Source of the DNA: Bacteroidota bacterium
Lineage (GTDB): Bacteria; Bacteroidota; Bacteroidia; NS11-12g; UBA955
NCBI GenBank assembly: GCA_018333525.1
Contig: JAGXTF010000042.1
Location: 1-63,931 of the forward strand
Direction of reading: 5' to 3'
DNA length: 63,931 nt
Position 1 is the first letter of the stretch; every line of letters begins with the position of its first letter. The position numbers were made by a program, and so were the translations under genes. Positions 9,469-19,266 of the stretch are shown one piece after another. The notes under the pieces were generated by a model, which saw nothing but the letters and a program-made list of their open reading frames with translations, was not told the DNA's origin and ran no database searches.

Positions 9469-10007
9469 TGTCATCAAGAGTATTGTTATCGCACAAACAA
9501 ATAGACCTGATTATTCACAGGTTTGCTTTGCAAATTGCGGAAAATCACAAAACACTTGAAAATTGCGCTATTCTTGGACTTCAACCCCGTGGTGTGGAGT
9601 TATCCAGAAGGTTGCGCGATAAAATGCAGATGTTATTCCCAAGCCAGCCCACCAAATATGGAGAACTGGACAATTCCTTTTTTCGGGATGATATTGGAAG
9701 AGGAGAAATAATTGTTCCCAATCCCAATATGGTGGATTTTAGTACTGAAGGCTTAAATATTATTCTGGTAGATGATGTACTTTTCACCGGCCGTAGCGTA
9801 CGCGCCGGAATTGATGCATTGATTAATTTCGGAAGGCCTGCGAGGGTAGAATTAATGGTATTGATTGATCGCAGGTACAACCGGGAATTGCCAATTGCCG
9901 CCGACTATACCGGTGCGGTTGTAGATAGCAGAAGCACAGGCGAACATGTAAAAGTGGAGTGGCTGGGAAATGACAATAAAGTTTGGCTATTGAGCAAAAA
10001 AGAATGA
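9468..10007 (+). CDS. pyrR: PyrR-type phosphoribosyltransferase (pyr regulator / uracil phosphoribosyltransferase)
   Basis: This is a 179-residue type I phosphoribosyltransferase of the PyrR group. The PRPP-binding loop IILVDDVLFTGRSVRAG lies at about residues 98-114, with the PyrR-specific segments ILGLQPRGVELSRRL and FFRDDIGRGE. PyrR proteins bind UMP/PRPP and pyr mRNA in Firmicutes and also convert uracil to UMP. In Bacteroidota the RNA role is less certain, and I see no attenuator in the short leader here. Its start overlaps the EVE stop and its own stop overlaps the pyrB start, so all three are translationally coupled. Confidence 0.92.
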   Translation: MSSRVLLSHKQIDLIIHRFALQIAENHKTLENCAILGLQPRGVELSRRLRDKMQMLFPSQPTKYGELDNSFFRDDIGRGEIIVPNPNMVDFSTEGLNIILVDDVLFTGRSVRAGIDALINFGRPARVELMVLIDRRYNRELPIAADYTGAVVDSRSTGEHVKVEWLGNDNKVWLLSKKE

Positions 10008-10939
10008 CGCAGGCAGCAATAAAACACCTACTCGGAATCAAGGGTTTATCCGAAGAAAGCATCCGGCTAATTTTTCAAACGGCGGATACATTCAAACAAT
10101 TGCTGAATAGTCCGGTAAAAAAAACACCATCTCTTCGCGATATAACTGTTGCCAATTTATTTTTTGAAAACAGCACCAGAACCAGAATTTCATTTGAGCT
10201 TGCCGAAAAAAGGCTGAGTGCAGATGTACTCAATTTCAGCAGCAGCAGTTCCAGTGTAAAAAAAGGGGAAACCCTGATAGATACTGTCAACAATATTCTG
10301 AGCATGAAAGTGGATATGATTGTAATGCGACATCCTGCACCGGGTGCATGCATTTTCCTTTCCAGACATGTAAAGGCACAAATTATTAATGCCGGAGACG
10401 GAACACATGAGCACCCAACACAGGCGCTTTTAGATGCATATTCTATTCGCGAAAAATTCGGTGATGTTTCAGGTAAAAAAGTGGTAATTGTTGGCGATAT
10501 TTTGCATTCCCGTGTTGCACTCAGCAACATATTTTGTTTGAAAACCCTGGGTGCCGAAGTAATGGTATGCGGTCCATCCACTTTAATTCCCAGATATATT
10601 TCAGAATTGGGAATACGCGTAGAACACAATCTGGAAAAAGCGCTACAATGGTGCGATGTGGCAAACATGCTGCGCATTCAACTGGAACGCCAGGATATTC
10701 AATACTTCCCTTCCCTTCGAGAATACAGCATGCAATATGGCCTAACTATGAATTTGCTGAATAAATTGGATAAGGAAATTGTTGTTATGCATCCCGGTCC
10801 AATAAATCGCGGTGTTGAAATAAGCAGTGAGGTTGCAGATTCTGCACAGAGCATTATTTTGCAACAGGTGGAAAATGGTGTTGCTGTGCGCATGGCAGTG
10901 CTTTACCTCCTTGCACAATACCGTTTGCAATCCAATTAA
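10004..10939 (+). CDS. pyrB: Aspartate carbamoyltransferase, catalytic chain
   Basis: This 311-residue enzyme joins carbamoyl phosphate and aspartate in the first committed step of UMP synthesis. The carbamoyl-phosphate loop STRTR is at residues 57-61. The SVKKGET loop that reaches into the neighbouring active site is at 84-90, and HPTQALLDAYSI and GDILHSRVALSN follow. The length is that of a catalytic chain. No pyrI regulatory chain follows, so a plain trimer is likely. The ATG at 10004 overlaps the pyrR TGA; an in-frame start at 9983 lies inside pyrR and is less likely. Confidence 0.96.
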   Translation: MTQAAIKHLLGIKGLSEESIRLIFQTADTFKQLLNSPVKKTPSLRDITVANLFFENSTRTRISFELAEKRLSADVLNFSSSSSSVKKGETLIDTVNNILSMKVDMIVMRHPAPGACIFLSRHVKAQIINAGDGTHEHPTQALLDAYSIREKFGDVSGKKVVIVGDILHSRVALSNIFCLKTLGAEVMVCGPSTLIPRYISELGIRVEHNLEKALQWCDVANMLRIQLERQDIQYFPSLREYSMQYGLTMNLLNKLDKEIVVMHPGPINRGVEISSEVADSAQSIILQQVENGVAVRMAVLYLLAQYRLQSN

Positions 10940-10994
10940 TTGATAAACGCTTCCTGATTTTTTTACCTTTCAGAATAAATGACAATAGAGTGTT

Positions 10995-12410
10995 CTATTC
11001 TCTTGGCATGGAATACCAACGAATATACAGAGGTTTAAAAACCAATTGCAACAAAATCAGAAAAACAGGTATTTCAACCAATTCCACCGTAAGTCTTACG
11101 CGATCTAAAAATGCATGATCCTGCAACTCATAAGGGATGCCATGCCTATAATTTTGTTCCCACCAGGCTTCAAAAAACAAACCAATTACCGGAGTTACGA
11201 ATACTAGGATATTTAATGCAATACCTGAAATAGATGCAAAACGCGCAGAGTTTCTGCATGAATAATAAATTAACCAGATAATGATATATGTGAGTAATAC
11301 AACCGCAAAAAACCCTTCTTCACCGTGTACACCAAACGCAAGCCCAGTAAGAAATACAACCAATGGTAACAACGGACCAATTCCAATGCTGATGAGAAAG
11401 GTTTTAAGAGTCATGTTGCGAAACATTAAAATCAAAAGGGTAATAAAAAAAGACGGATATAAAATAAATCTTAAAATTTCATTCCATCGCAGCCCCTCGT
11501 ATATGGTGAAATATTTTAATTGATAATTGAGATTGGATTTGAATTCTCTTATATAGTCATCAAATGTACTTTCAACCAAAGACAGCCGGTAATCCGGAAT
11601 ACTATTTGCCGGGAAAATGCCTTTAATTAAATACCTGTACATCGTTTCCGGATTCAGTTTTACACCCCCAATTCTTTCTGCAGCAACAGAGAAATCCTGC
11701 AATATTCTCAGGGTATCCTTTCTGGTTTTCAAACCCTGCAATACATAGTAAATCTCCTTTCCGGTCAATACTTCATTGTTCTCTTTATCCCCGTAATAAA
11801 TCTCATAATTCTTAAAGTGATTCAAATCATAACAGTGCCAGATGCTGTCTTTTTTATCAAAATAAACCGAATCCATATATTTGGTATTGGTGGGATCATC
11901 CAAATAGTACTTCCGCCTGTTGGTATCGCTCGCTCTTATCATTGCTGAATCGGTTTCCAACGAATGATTCATGGATAAAACTATATTGATTTTATTCAGA
12001 TTCTGTGCAAGTTCAGGTTCAGAAATGAAAGTATGCATCCGAATATTTCTGGCAACAAAGAATATTTGTGGAGCTGTAGCAAGCAGTACAATTCCCATAA
12101 AAGTAATTCCCAGATTTTGCAATTCATCCATCGGAGGTCTTTTTCCAAAGTTTTTTATGGGATTGAAGCGAAACATATATACAAGCCACAATACCAACCC
12201 AACCACTGCAAAGAAATACAACCAGCTGATAAATATTTCCATTTGGTTACCGGAATACGATTGCGGAGATTGTGCATAAACCAGAAGTCCGGTAAAGGCA
12301 ATTATTATCAGCGCCCAGGGTAAAAGTCTGTGTATCTGCAGCGCCCAAATTCCGGGATAATGACGCAATAAAAATTGGTCGATACGATGGAAGAATTTGA
12401 ATTTTCTCAT
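10995..12410 (-). CDS. Polytopic membrane protein, likely ABC transporter permease
   Basis: This 471-residue protein has about eight predicted membrane segments: one hydrophobic helix near residue 30, two more before residue 130, and five in the last 200 residues. A soluble loop of about 170 residues, probably periplasmic, separates the two groups. The N-terminus starts RKFKFFHRIDQFLLRHYPG. No permease family motif is obvious. The call rests on the immediately upstream ATPase gene, whose stop abuts this ATG with no gap. The layout (central large loop between membrane blocks) recalls gliding or lipoprotein export permeases of Bacteroidota. The substrate is unknown. Confidence 0.7.
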   Translation of the reverse strand: MRKFKFFHRIDQFLLRHYPGIWALQIHRLLPWALIIIAFTGLLVYAQSPQSYSGNQMEIFISWLYFFAVVGLVLWLVYMFRFNPIKNFGKRPPMDELQNLGITFMGIVLLATAPQIFFVARNIRMHTFISEPELAQNLNKINIVLSMNHSLETDSAMIRASDTNRRKYYLDDPTNTKYMDSVYFDKKDSIWHCYDLNHFKNYEIYYGDKENNEVLTGKEIYYVLQGLKTRKDTLRILQDFSVAAERIGGVKLNPETMYRYLIKGIFPANSIPDYRLSLVESTFDDYIREFKSNLNYQLKYFTIYEGLRWNEILRFILYPSFFITLLILMFRNMTLKTFLISIGIGPLLPLVVFLTGLAFGVHGEEGFFAVVLLTYIIIWLIYYSCRNSARFASISGIALNILVFVTPVIGLFFEAWWEQNYRHGIPYELQDHAFLDRVRLTVELVEIPVFLILLQLVFKPLYIRWYSMPRE

Positions 12411-13610
12411 TTAAAAATAGCGTTTTGCAGAATGGGTAATATTCCTAAAATAATGAACAGGTAATTTTTGATTCACCAATAATTCCAGGCATTTCTGTTC
12501 ATCGCCTGCAGCTTCAATTTCGAATATGCCTCCATTGTACCGAATCCTGGTAGCATTTTCACCCAATGCAGATTCCAATTGTTCGCGACTGGCAGTGGTT
12601 TCAATTTCAAACACATGAAATCCTTCAGTTACTGAAGTATCATTGTATTTTCCAATTCCTTTCTGAATAAATAAAACCCTGTCGGCTACTTTTTCTACCT
12701 CAAACAATTGTTGGGAAGTGAGCAAAACACCCATGGGATGTCTGGTGGATCTGGCGATAAAACGCAAATCCTGAAGCAGTGTTTGTTGTGCAATAATATC
12801 CAAATTTGCCAAAGGCTCATCCAGAATCAAAACAGGCGGCCGCTGCAGAATTAAACGCGCAATTTCGAATCTGGTACGATAGCCTGAAGATATTTGTGTC
12901 CATTTTAAATTGGCGAATTTGCTAAGTCCAAATCGTTCCAAAACAAAATCCACCATCAAATCATTTTGTGCTCCTTTCAATCCATGAGTTGCAGCTGTAA
13001 AGTGCAAATTATCCCGCAATTTTCCGTACCACCTTGGAATTCGTTGTGGAATAAAACCAGTGCTGTATTTCAAATCGTAAAAAAAGAATTCATCCCCTTT
13101 CAAATAGGAAAAATTGGATGGTTTAATTCCCGACTCCAACTGCCCTGCAATGGACCGCAGCAATGTAGTTTTGCCATTCCCGTTTTCACCTACAACTCCA
13201 ATAATTTCACCGGGTTGTAAATGAACAGCAATTGGTTTTAACGAAAAAAATCCATTAAAATAGGTTTTGCTTATCCCTTCGGATTGAATTAAAAAAACGT
13301 CGGATTTCTTGGTATTGTCATGTTGTTGAAAACCATTGCACCTTTCCAGAATTTCTTTTGCATGCTGTAACCAATTATCCAGGTTTTTTGCCTCCTGGAA
13401 TTCTTTGCTCCATAAAATGGTTTCCATCAACCATTCCTTTTGATCGGTATCATAAACCAAATCCAGCAGTCTGCGTCTAGCCAGATCATAATCCCCGTGT
13501 TTTAGCCAGGAAGATATTTCCTGTATTCTCTGTTGTACCATAGAAGAAATCTCGAATCGTTCGGGAATTAACACCCCAATCTTCAGATTTATTCTATCCA
13601 CTCTTTGCAT
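12411..13610 (-). CDS. ABC transporter ATP-binding protein with N-terminal extension
   Basis: This is a 399-residue ABC ATPase. The first 105 residues are a helical extension of unknown role, with a stretch like ISSWLKHGDYDLARRRLLDL. The nucleotide-binding domain follows: Walker A GENGNGKT (141-148), a divergent signature SSGYR (241-245), and Walker B LILDEP (261-266). A C-terminal 90-residue domain completes it. The signature departs from LSGGQ but keeps Ser-Gly. It powers the adjacent eight-helix membrane protein and is cotranscribed with it. The direction of transport is unknown; the family resembles CcmA/gliding-type export ATPases. The start is an ATG at 13610. Confidence 0.87.
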   Translation of the reverse strand: MQRVDRINLKIGVLIPERFEISSMVQQRIQEISSWLKHGDYDLARRRLLDLVYDTDQKEWLMETILWSKEFQEAKNLDNWLQHAKEILERCNGFQQHDNTKKSDVFLIQSEGISKTYFNGFFSLKPIAVHLQPGEIIGVVGENGNGKTTLLRSIAGQLESGIKPSNFSYLKGDEFFFYDLKYSTGFIPQRIPRWYGKLRDNLHFTAATHGLKGAQNDLMVDFVLERFGLSKFANLKWTQISSGYRTRFEIARLILQRPPVLILDEPLANLDIIAQQTLLQDLRFIARSTRHPMGVLLTSQQLFEVEKVADRVLFIQKGIGKYNDTSVTEGFHVFEIETTASREQLESALGENATRIRYNGGIFEIEAAGDEQKCLELLVNQKLPVHYFRNITHSAKRYF

Positions 13611-13662
13611 TTTGTAGAAAACTTATGCCAACTCATCCAAAGACCTTATTAATTTCGCAGGG

Positions 13663-14703
13663 TTGAAGCCTCTGGATACCTCTGCAAACCCTATTCTGGT
13701 TACCCACAGCCGTGGTGGAATTACTGAGAGTTTTCATCGCGGTATATTATGCGTGGTGAATTCCTCAGGTGAAATCATTTTAAGTATGGGCGACACTTCG
13801 CAGTGGTGTTTCCCCAGATCTGCATTAAAATATTTTCAGCATATTCCATTAATAGTTTCCGGAGCATTTGATCATTTCGGATTTACATTAAAAGAACTTG
13901 CTTTGATGTGTGGCTCCCATAATGGAGAAGCGATGCATACCGAAACAGCTGAAGGAATTCTGCAAAAAATCGGAATGCAGGTAAGCGATTTGGGTTGCGG
14001 TGCACAACCACCCACTCATAAAAAAGATTATTTGAATCTGATTTATGCCGGCAAGGAACCAACTGCAATTCACAACAATTGCAGCGGCAAACATGCCGGA
14101 TTTTTAGCATGGTGCAAATTCATGAATGCAAGTACTTCCAACTATTTGGATTTCGAACATCCATTGCACAAGGAAATAAAAAAATATACAGCTTTATTTC
14201 ATGAAATTCCTGAGAGTGAATTGGTAATTGGCCTGGATGGATGTAGCGCCCCGATTTTTGGAATGCCGGTTTACAATCAGGCGCTTGCATATAAAAATCT
14301 GGTAAATCCAATAACATTTAGCGAAGATGTTCAAAGGGCATGCAATCTGATAGCGGAAGCTGTAACGACATATCCGGAAATGATTGCCGGTAGTAAGCGC
14401 TATTGTACAGACCTCATTAAATCCACCGGCGGGGCCATCATTGGTAAAACCGGGGCGGATGGCATTTACAGCCTTGCCATTCCTTCCAAAAAATGGGGTA
14501 TCACCATTAAAATTGATGATGGCCGCATGGGTCCGCAATACAATGTGGCCCAATATTTATTGGAAGCGTTAAAACTGGTGGATGAAAAAGTGGCCGCAGA
14601 ATTACACAGCTACCTTTCGCTGGAGTTAAAGAACTGGGCAGGCCATACCACAGGAATGAGCGAAATTTCACAACAATTAAGAGATCTAAACGTTAATATT
14701 TGA
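13663..14703 (+). CDS. L-asparaginase, type II-bacterial (Rhizobium etli ReAV-like) family
   Basis: This 346-residue enzyme hydrolyses asparagine to aspartate and ammonia. It belongs to the family typified by Rhizobium etli ReAV, not to the E. coli amidohydrolase type. The catalytic pattern is fully conserved with the same spacing: Ser53-x-x-Lys56 (RSALK), Cys140 and Lys143 (NNCSGKHAGF), and Cys194 (GLDGCSAPIFG). The ReAV counterparts are Ser48, Lys51, Cys135, Lys138 and Cys189. The start is TTG at 13663, since no ATG fits ahead of the conserved LVTHSRGGITESFHRG. A TAATTTCG box at 13643-13650 may be the -7 element. It is divergent from the ABC pair and has no signal peptide, so it is cytoplasmic. 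Confidence 0.93.
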   Translation: MKPLDTSANPILVTHSRGGITESFHRGILCVVNSSGEIILSMGDTSQWCFPRSALKYFQHIPLIVSGAFDHFGFTLKELALMCGSHNGEAMHTETAEGILQKIGMQVSDLGCGAQPPTHKKDYLNLIYAGKEPTAIHNNCSGKHAGFLAWCKFMNASTSNYLDFEHPLHKEIKKYTALFHEIPESELVIGLDGCSAPIFGMPVYNQALAYKNLVNPITFSEDVQRACNLIAEAVTTYPEMIAGSKRYCTDLIKSTGGAIIGKTGADGIYSLAIPSKKWGITIKIDDGRMGPQYNVAQYLLEALKLVDEKVAAELHSYLSLELKNWAGHTTGMSEISQQLRDLNVNI

Positions 14704-14705
14704 AT

Positions 14706-14999
14706 ATGTCTGTTTATCTTGTAGAAAGTGAATTGCCTGACATAACCGAAGAGTTTATGTTGTTATTGCCAAAGCATAGAGAAGTGGTAAACAAGCTATT
14801 TGCGGATGGAAAATTATTGATGTATGCTGTAGACGAAGACCGCAGCAAATGGTGGTGTTCCGTAAAGGCAGATGATGAATTTGAAGTGATGGATATTCTG
14901 AGTAAAATGCCCTTGATCCGTTTTTTGGATCCACAAATTCACGGATTGATGTTTTATAACGGCAGTGAACAGTTGTTGCCGGTGATTAGCCTGAATTAG
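14706..14999 (+). CDS. Small YCII/muconolactone-isomerase-like protein
   Basis: This 97-residue protein starts at an ATG three bases after the asparaginase stop. Its composition and pattern (EEFMLLLPKHREVVNKLFAD, then GKLLMYAVDEDRSKWWCSV) fit a dimeric alpha-beta barrel of the YCII/muconolactone isomerase type, a ferredoxin-like fold. Many such proteins have no known reaction. The tight spacing implies one transcript with the asparaginase. The family call is tentative. Confidence 0.65.
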   Translation: MSVYLVESELPDITEEFMLLLPKHREVVNKLFADGKLLMYAVDEDRSKWWCSVKADDEFEVMDILSKMPLIRFLDPQIHGLMFYNGSEQLLPVISLN

Positions 15000-15008
15000 G
15001 AGAGCCAC

Positions 15009-15470
15009 TAGCCTCGAGCTACAAGCCTCAAGCTTTGTTTGTGCGTGATTTGAAAAATCTTATTTCTTTTAAGAGAATTAATGGTTTGGCTGCTGGCTTT
15101 TGGCCGCTGGCTACTGGCTGGTTTTGTCTTTGATTTGTGAGTTCCGTGTTTCATGTAATGAAGAAAATGAAAATAATGAAGGGAATGAAAAAATGAATAC
15201 AGCCTCAGGCTCCCAGTTGGTAATATCTTTGATTTGCGTTATCTGTGGTGCTTTCTTTAAAAATAGCCACGAGCTTTGTTTGGGTTTAAATTTGGAAAAT
15301 CGATATATATATTATCGACCTCTGTCAACTCGCTTTTGGATTGATTAACGAATAATTAACAAGTCGTTTTTCACTTATCACTTTTTCACTTATTACTTTT
15401 TCAAACCAAATACCTCACTTCTTGTATACTGGGCACTAGTTACTAAGTACTGGGTTACTGGGTAACTCGG
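15009..15470. other. Non-coding low-complexity spacer
   Basis: About 460 bases without a convincing gene. The stretch is built from short drifting repeats: GCTGGCT/CTGGCT variants near 15088-15120, two TTTGATTTG copies (15129 and 15229 areas), two tandem ACTTATCACTTTTTC-like units (15366-15402), and TACTGGG/GGGTTACTGGG variants (15427-15465). An 82-codon frame at 15100-15348 has the residue mix of chance translation. I see no tRNA, terminator or attachment site. Confidence 0.5.
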
Positions 15471-16100
15471 TCACTTATTCCCATATATCTTGTTTATCGC
15501 CTCTGTCCTGGTTCCTACCTGCAATTTCTCATATACATTGCGAATATGCGTGCGAACCGTTTCTGTGCTCAATCCTAATTGTGAGGCAATTTCTTTATAG
15601 CGGAATCCACGACTGAGATATTCCACTATTTCCCGTTCCCGCTCGGTTAACTTTTCTGCATAATCCACTGAAGGTTTCCTCTTTGTAAAGTTTTCGATTA
15701 CTTTTCTGGCGATAACACCTGTCATTGGGGATTCTCCCCGATGAACCGAAGATATTGCTTCAATCAGACTATTACCGTCGCTGGATTTTAGCATATAGCC
15801 TGTGGCACCGGCCAGCAATGCTTCATATACCCTTTCATTGTCTTCAAATACAGTACAAACTAAAAACTGGGTTTCAGGACGTTTTAATTTCAATTCGCGA
15901 ATACATTCAATACCGCTTCTGCCAGGCAATTGCAAATCCATCAATACCACATCGGGTTGTAATTTTCGAAATGCGCGCATCAGGTCTTCTGCAGTTTCAA
16001 ATCCGCCTAGAAAATCAAACTGCCCAGATGCCAAAACCAAGTCTGACAACAGTTCTCTGATTTCCCTATCATCCTCAACAATACAAACCCCGATAGCCAT
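15471..16100 (-). CDS. NarL/FixJ-type response regulator
   Basis: This is a 209-residue transcription regulator. The receiver domain has the acidic pocket Glu9-Asp10-Asp11 and the phosphoacceptor Asp55 (VVLMDLQLPG). The output domain is LuxR-type helix-turn-helix, starting LTEREREIVEYLSRG and ending SLGLSTETVRTHIRNVYEKL-like (GLSTETVRTHIRNVYEKLQV in this protein). It lies 38 bases downstream of the large histidine kinase on the same strand, so the two form a pair in which the kinase phosphorylates Asp55. Target genes cannot be read from here; the divergent secreted propeller gene beyond the kinase is a candidate. Confidence 0.95.
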   Translation of the reverse strand: MAIGVCIVEDDREIRELLSDLVLASGQFDFLGGFETAEDLMRAFRKLQPDVVLMDLQLPGRSGIECIRELKLKRPETQFLVCTVFEDNERVYEALLAGATGYMLKSSDGNSLIEAISSVHRGESPMTGVIARKVIENFTKRKPSVDYAEKLTEREREIVEYLSRGFRYKEIASQLGLSTETVRTHIRNVYEKLQVGTRTEAINKIYGNK

Positions 16101-16138
16101 GGAGGCAATTATATACTCTATTTGTTATTTCCACCATA

Positions 16139-19100
16139 CTATTTAAGTGGTAATTTAAGATTACCCTCCACATAAACCTCGCAACCATTTCCTGCCGATG
16201 AATAAATTCTCACATGATATCCGAGCTCTTCCAGGCGTCCTTTAATATTTCGCAATCCATTACTCATCGGCTTTTCCTGTTGGACATCAAATCCAACCCC
16301 AAAGTCACAGATTCTCAGTACAAAATTACCATTATCTGTTACCTGAAATACAATTTCAGCCTTTTTGGTTTTGCTATATTTTACGGTATTGTTTAATGTT
16401 TCCTTTAATACGGAATAAAGCACCTGTCGTACATCCGGACCTATGATCCAATCGCCGTTGTTTTCACTAAAATCTATGGTGTAATCAATTTGATTTTCTT
16501 CCAGAAATGTACTGGCATATTGGCGCATATAAAAGCGCAGGCTTTCCAGATTATCATAATTATTGTCGATACTCCAAACAATGTTTCGCACTTGTCCGTT
16601 CATTTCTGCAGCAATCTTTGAAATAGAGGCAACAGTTGCATTTACATCAGTATTTTGGGGCATTTCTTTGAGTCTGTGTGTAAGTAGAGACACCCTGCTA
16701 AGACTTGCTCCAAGATTGTCGTGCAATTCCCGGGAAATATTCAGACGAAGAGAATTTATTTCCTTTATTTTATTCGCTTCTGCTATTGCAATTCGCATTC
16801 TTTGTTTGTATAAATAACGGGTTATTGCAAAGACCAATAATCCGGCTATCAGCACCACCAAAAATAAAAACCAACCTGTTTTATAAAATGAAGTAGCTAT
16901 GGCGAATTGCAGCAATATTTTTTCATCTGCTATCCTACCGTTTTGATCCACGCATCGCACTATCAGACTATAGCTTCCAGAGGCAAGGCTGGAAAGCTGA
17001 ATTCGGGTTTTATTACCCAAATGAATCCAGGAATTTTCATTCAATTTGTAATAATAATCCATACCTCCAGGATTTCTAAAATCACCCAATGTAAAAGTAA
17101 TTTCCAATTCACTGAAATTAGGATCCAATTCTAATTTTTTACCGTTGTAAGCAATCTTTTCTTTTCTATTTCGAGAGTAGAACCAGGCCGACAACAATTT
17201 TAATTTATTGGTTTGAGCCCTGGCCAATACTGCTTCGGGATAAAAATAATTAAATCCGGAAATGCCACCGAATAACATTTCGCCCTTTCTGGTTTGAAAA
17301 AATGCACCACTGTTAAATTCTGCAGATTGCGCTCCATCCATAATTCCGAAGTGAAGAGCCTGTTTTTTATCGGGAAAAATACAATGAATTCCCTGATTGG
17401 TCGAAACCCAATAGTTCCCATTTTTGTCCATCAGCGTACCATATGTAAATAAATTGGTTAAGCCTTCTGCTATGCCAATTTCCTGTACAAGTCTGAGGTC
17501 TTTATCCAAAATTTTTAAACCGCTTTCCGTACTCACAACATATCGGTTTCGTTTAAAATCAAACATTACATTTCTGCTGTTCAGACTCATAAACATACCT
17601 TGTAAATAATTTCGCGAATTCTTTTTAAATTTTTCAGGATACACCAATAGTTCTGTCCAATAATTGCTCTCGAAAATCCGGTTGTATTTATCTGCAAAAA
17701 CCATCAATACATTCACCCCGGGGGATAGCACGCAATCCCAGGTTCCTGATATGCTGTCGTACTCCATAACCCCTTGAGATGTGGCGCAAAAAAATCTTCC
17801 ATTACCGGAAGTAGTGAAATTACTGACAAAAAATGAGGCTCCTGAAAAGTTGCTACTCACAGGATGTCTGCTTAACTCTGTAGCATCATCATTCGTGCTG
17901 TAAATTCCATCTTCCGCACCTATCCAAATTCGCCCTTTATTGTCTTTATATAAAGCACTCACAGATGCATTTTTCCACTTATTCAGTAATGTAAGTTGGT
18001 TATTTATAATATTGAAATTTTCATCATACCAATGAATTCCTCCATAGGTGGTGGCAACCCAGATACGGTTATATTTATCCTGTAAAAACGACTTAATAAA
18101 TTGACTACGGATTTCCGGTGAATGAGAATTCAATTTTCCGGCAGTTTGTAAAACCGTACTGTGCATTGGCAATTTATACAACCCATCTCCGTCTGTACCA
18201 ATCCAAAGCTGTAAATTTCTATCCATACACATGGCGGTAATTCGAAATTCACTTTTGCCACTTTCAGTTCTAAATTCTTCCAATTTCTTTTTTTCAATCC
18301 CGGTTTTCGTCCAGTTATATTGCACAATTCCTATGTGGTGTGTTGCAGCAAATAATTGAGATTTTGATTTGTACAAATGGTAAATATTGGGATTGTTTAA
18401 AATTTCACGATAAGTATTGGCTGTTGTTTGGTTTGCGGGAGCAGAAATAAATTGAGGTTTGGCTTTCAGAAAAGTAATGATCCAAGTTCCTTTTTCTGCA
18501 TGAAAAAGTTGTTCAGGATTGTTACTTTGTAAATGAGTTTTAGAAATCAGTTTTTGGGTTTTTCGGGAAAATATATATACATTTTTTGAAGTGGACACAC
18601 AGAGATAATCCGTATCTACTCCAGCGCGAATCACATATTCCGTACCCTCCAAAAATCTATCCAAATCCCATAGTTTTTCTGATTTTTGATTAACATCCAC
18701 TTCCAGGATTGCTTTGGTCTTTGAAAGCAACCAAATATGAGATTTGTTGGCACAAAGAATTACCGTATTTTCTTTTTTTAGGTTGCTGCTGATATTGTTC
18801 ATGCTTTCAAATCCCGCATTAAATACAGGCGAGCGATACAATCCTGGCAACCCTCCTATCCAAATATGGCCAAGTCCATCATTAAATAAATCTCCCTGAG
18901 CTGCATTCACTTTGCCAAAAGGGGCATTTACCAAAGGCACAGTATTAAATCCTGAACCGTCATATCGGCTTACACCATTGGCAGTTGATATCCAAAGTGT
19001 GCCAAATTCATCCTCCAGTAAAGAGTAAACTGTACTTTGCCCAAGACCATCTTCCGGAGTAAAATGGGTGGTTTGGGATCGAACTTGAAATGGAAAAAGA

Positions 19101-19147
19101 AAAAAAGTACACAAAGAATAAATCAACAGTTTGCAATTGTTCTTCAT
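16139..19147 (-). CDS. Propeller-sensor histidine kinase (Reg_prop, Y_Y_Y, HisKA_3)
   Basis: This 1002-residue sensor starts with a signal peptide or anchor (MKNNCKLLIYSLCTFFLF). About 620 residues of two-component propeller repeats follow (units such as LWISTANGVSRYDGSG, IWIGGLPGLY, LWIGTDGDGLYKL). Next come a Y_Y_Y domain (about 660-750), one membrane helix (GWFLFLVVLIAGLLVFAITR) and a HisKA_3 kinase. The phosphorylated His is about residue 809 (SRELHDNLGASLSR). The ATPase part has a G-box at DFGVGFD and a short NGLRNIKGRLEELG. It lacks the fused regulator of Bacteroides hybrid systems; the regulator is the next gene. Such sensors usually respond to extracellular polymers or envelope signals. 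An alternative TTG lies three codons upstream. Confidence 0.93.
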   Translation of the reverse strand: MKNNCKLLIYSLCTFFLFPFQVRSQTTHFTPEDGLGQSTVYSLLEDEFGTLWISTANGVSRYDGSGFNTVPLVNAPFGKVNAAQGDLFNDGLGHIWIGGLPGLYRSPVFNAGFESMNNISSNLKKENTVILCANKSHIWLLSKTKAILEVDVNQKSEKLWDLDRFLEGTEYVIRAGVDTDYLCVSTSKNVYIFSRKTQKLISKTHLQSNNPEQLFHAEKGTWIITFLKAKPQFISAPANQTTANTYREILNNPNIYHLYKSKSQLFAATHHIGIVQYNWTKTGIEKKKLEEFRTESGKSEFRITAMCMDRNLQLWIGTDGDGLYKLPMHSTVLQTAGKLNSHSPEIRSQFIKSFLQDKYNRIWVATTYGGIHWYDENFNIINNQLTLLNKWKNASVSALYKDNKGRIWIGAEDGIYSTNDDATELSRHPVSSNFSGASFFVSNFTTSGNGRFFCATSQGVMEYDSISGTWDCVLSPGVNVLMVFADKYNRIFESNYWTELLVYPEKFKKNSRNYLQGMFMSLNSRNVMFDFKRNRYVVSTESGLKILDKDLRLVQEIGIAEGLTNLFTYGTLMDKNGNYWVSTNQGIHCIFPDKKQALHFGIMDGAQSAEFNSGAFFQTRKGEMLFGGISGFNYFYPEAVLARAQTNKLKLLSAWFYSRNRKEKIAYNGKKLELDPNFSELEITFTLGDFRNPGGMDYYYKLNENSWIHLGNKTRIQLSSLASGSYSLIVRCVDQNGRIADEKILLQFAIATSFYKTGWFLFLVVLIAGLLVFAITRYLYKQRMRIAIAEANKIKEINSLRLNISRELHDNLGASLSRVSLLTHRLKEMPQNTDVNATVASISKIAAEMNGQVRNIVWSIDNNYDNLESLRFYMRQYASTFLEENQIDYTIDFSENNGDWIIGPDVRQVLYSVLKETLNNTVKYSKTKKAEIVFQVTDNGNFVLRICDFGVGFDVQQEKPMSNGLRNIKGRLEELGYHVRIYSSAGNGCEVYVEGNLKLPLK

Positions 19148-19266
19148 GGGATGCAATATTTCTTTTTGTGCTCCAACCCGCTAAATTATGCAATCTCAAT
19201 AAAATACCACTAAAGTAGTATTGAATATCTTTCATTTAATGTGTCGATTTGAATATGAATTTGATC

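Noticed and set aside
10075-10677. 200-codon minus-strand frame
   Set aside because: Shadow of pyrB, whose motifs are fully conserved on the plus strand.
15100-15348. 82-codon frame in the spacer after the YCII-like gene
   Set aside because: Built from low-complexity repeats, with no family pattern and no leader.
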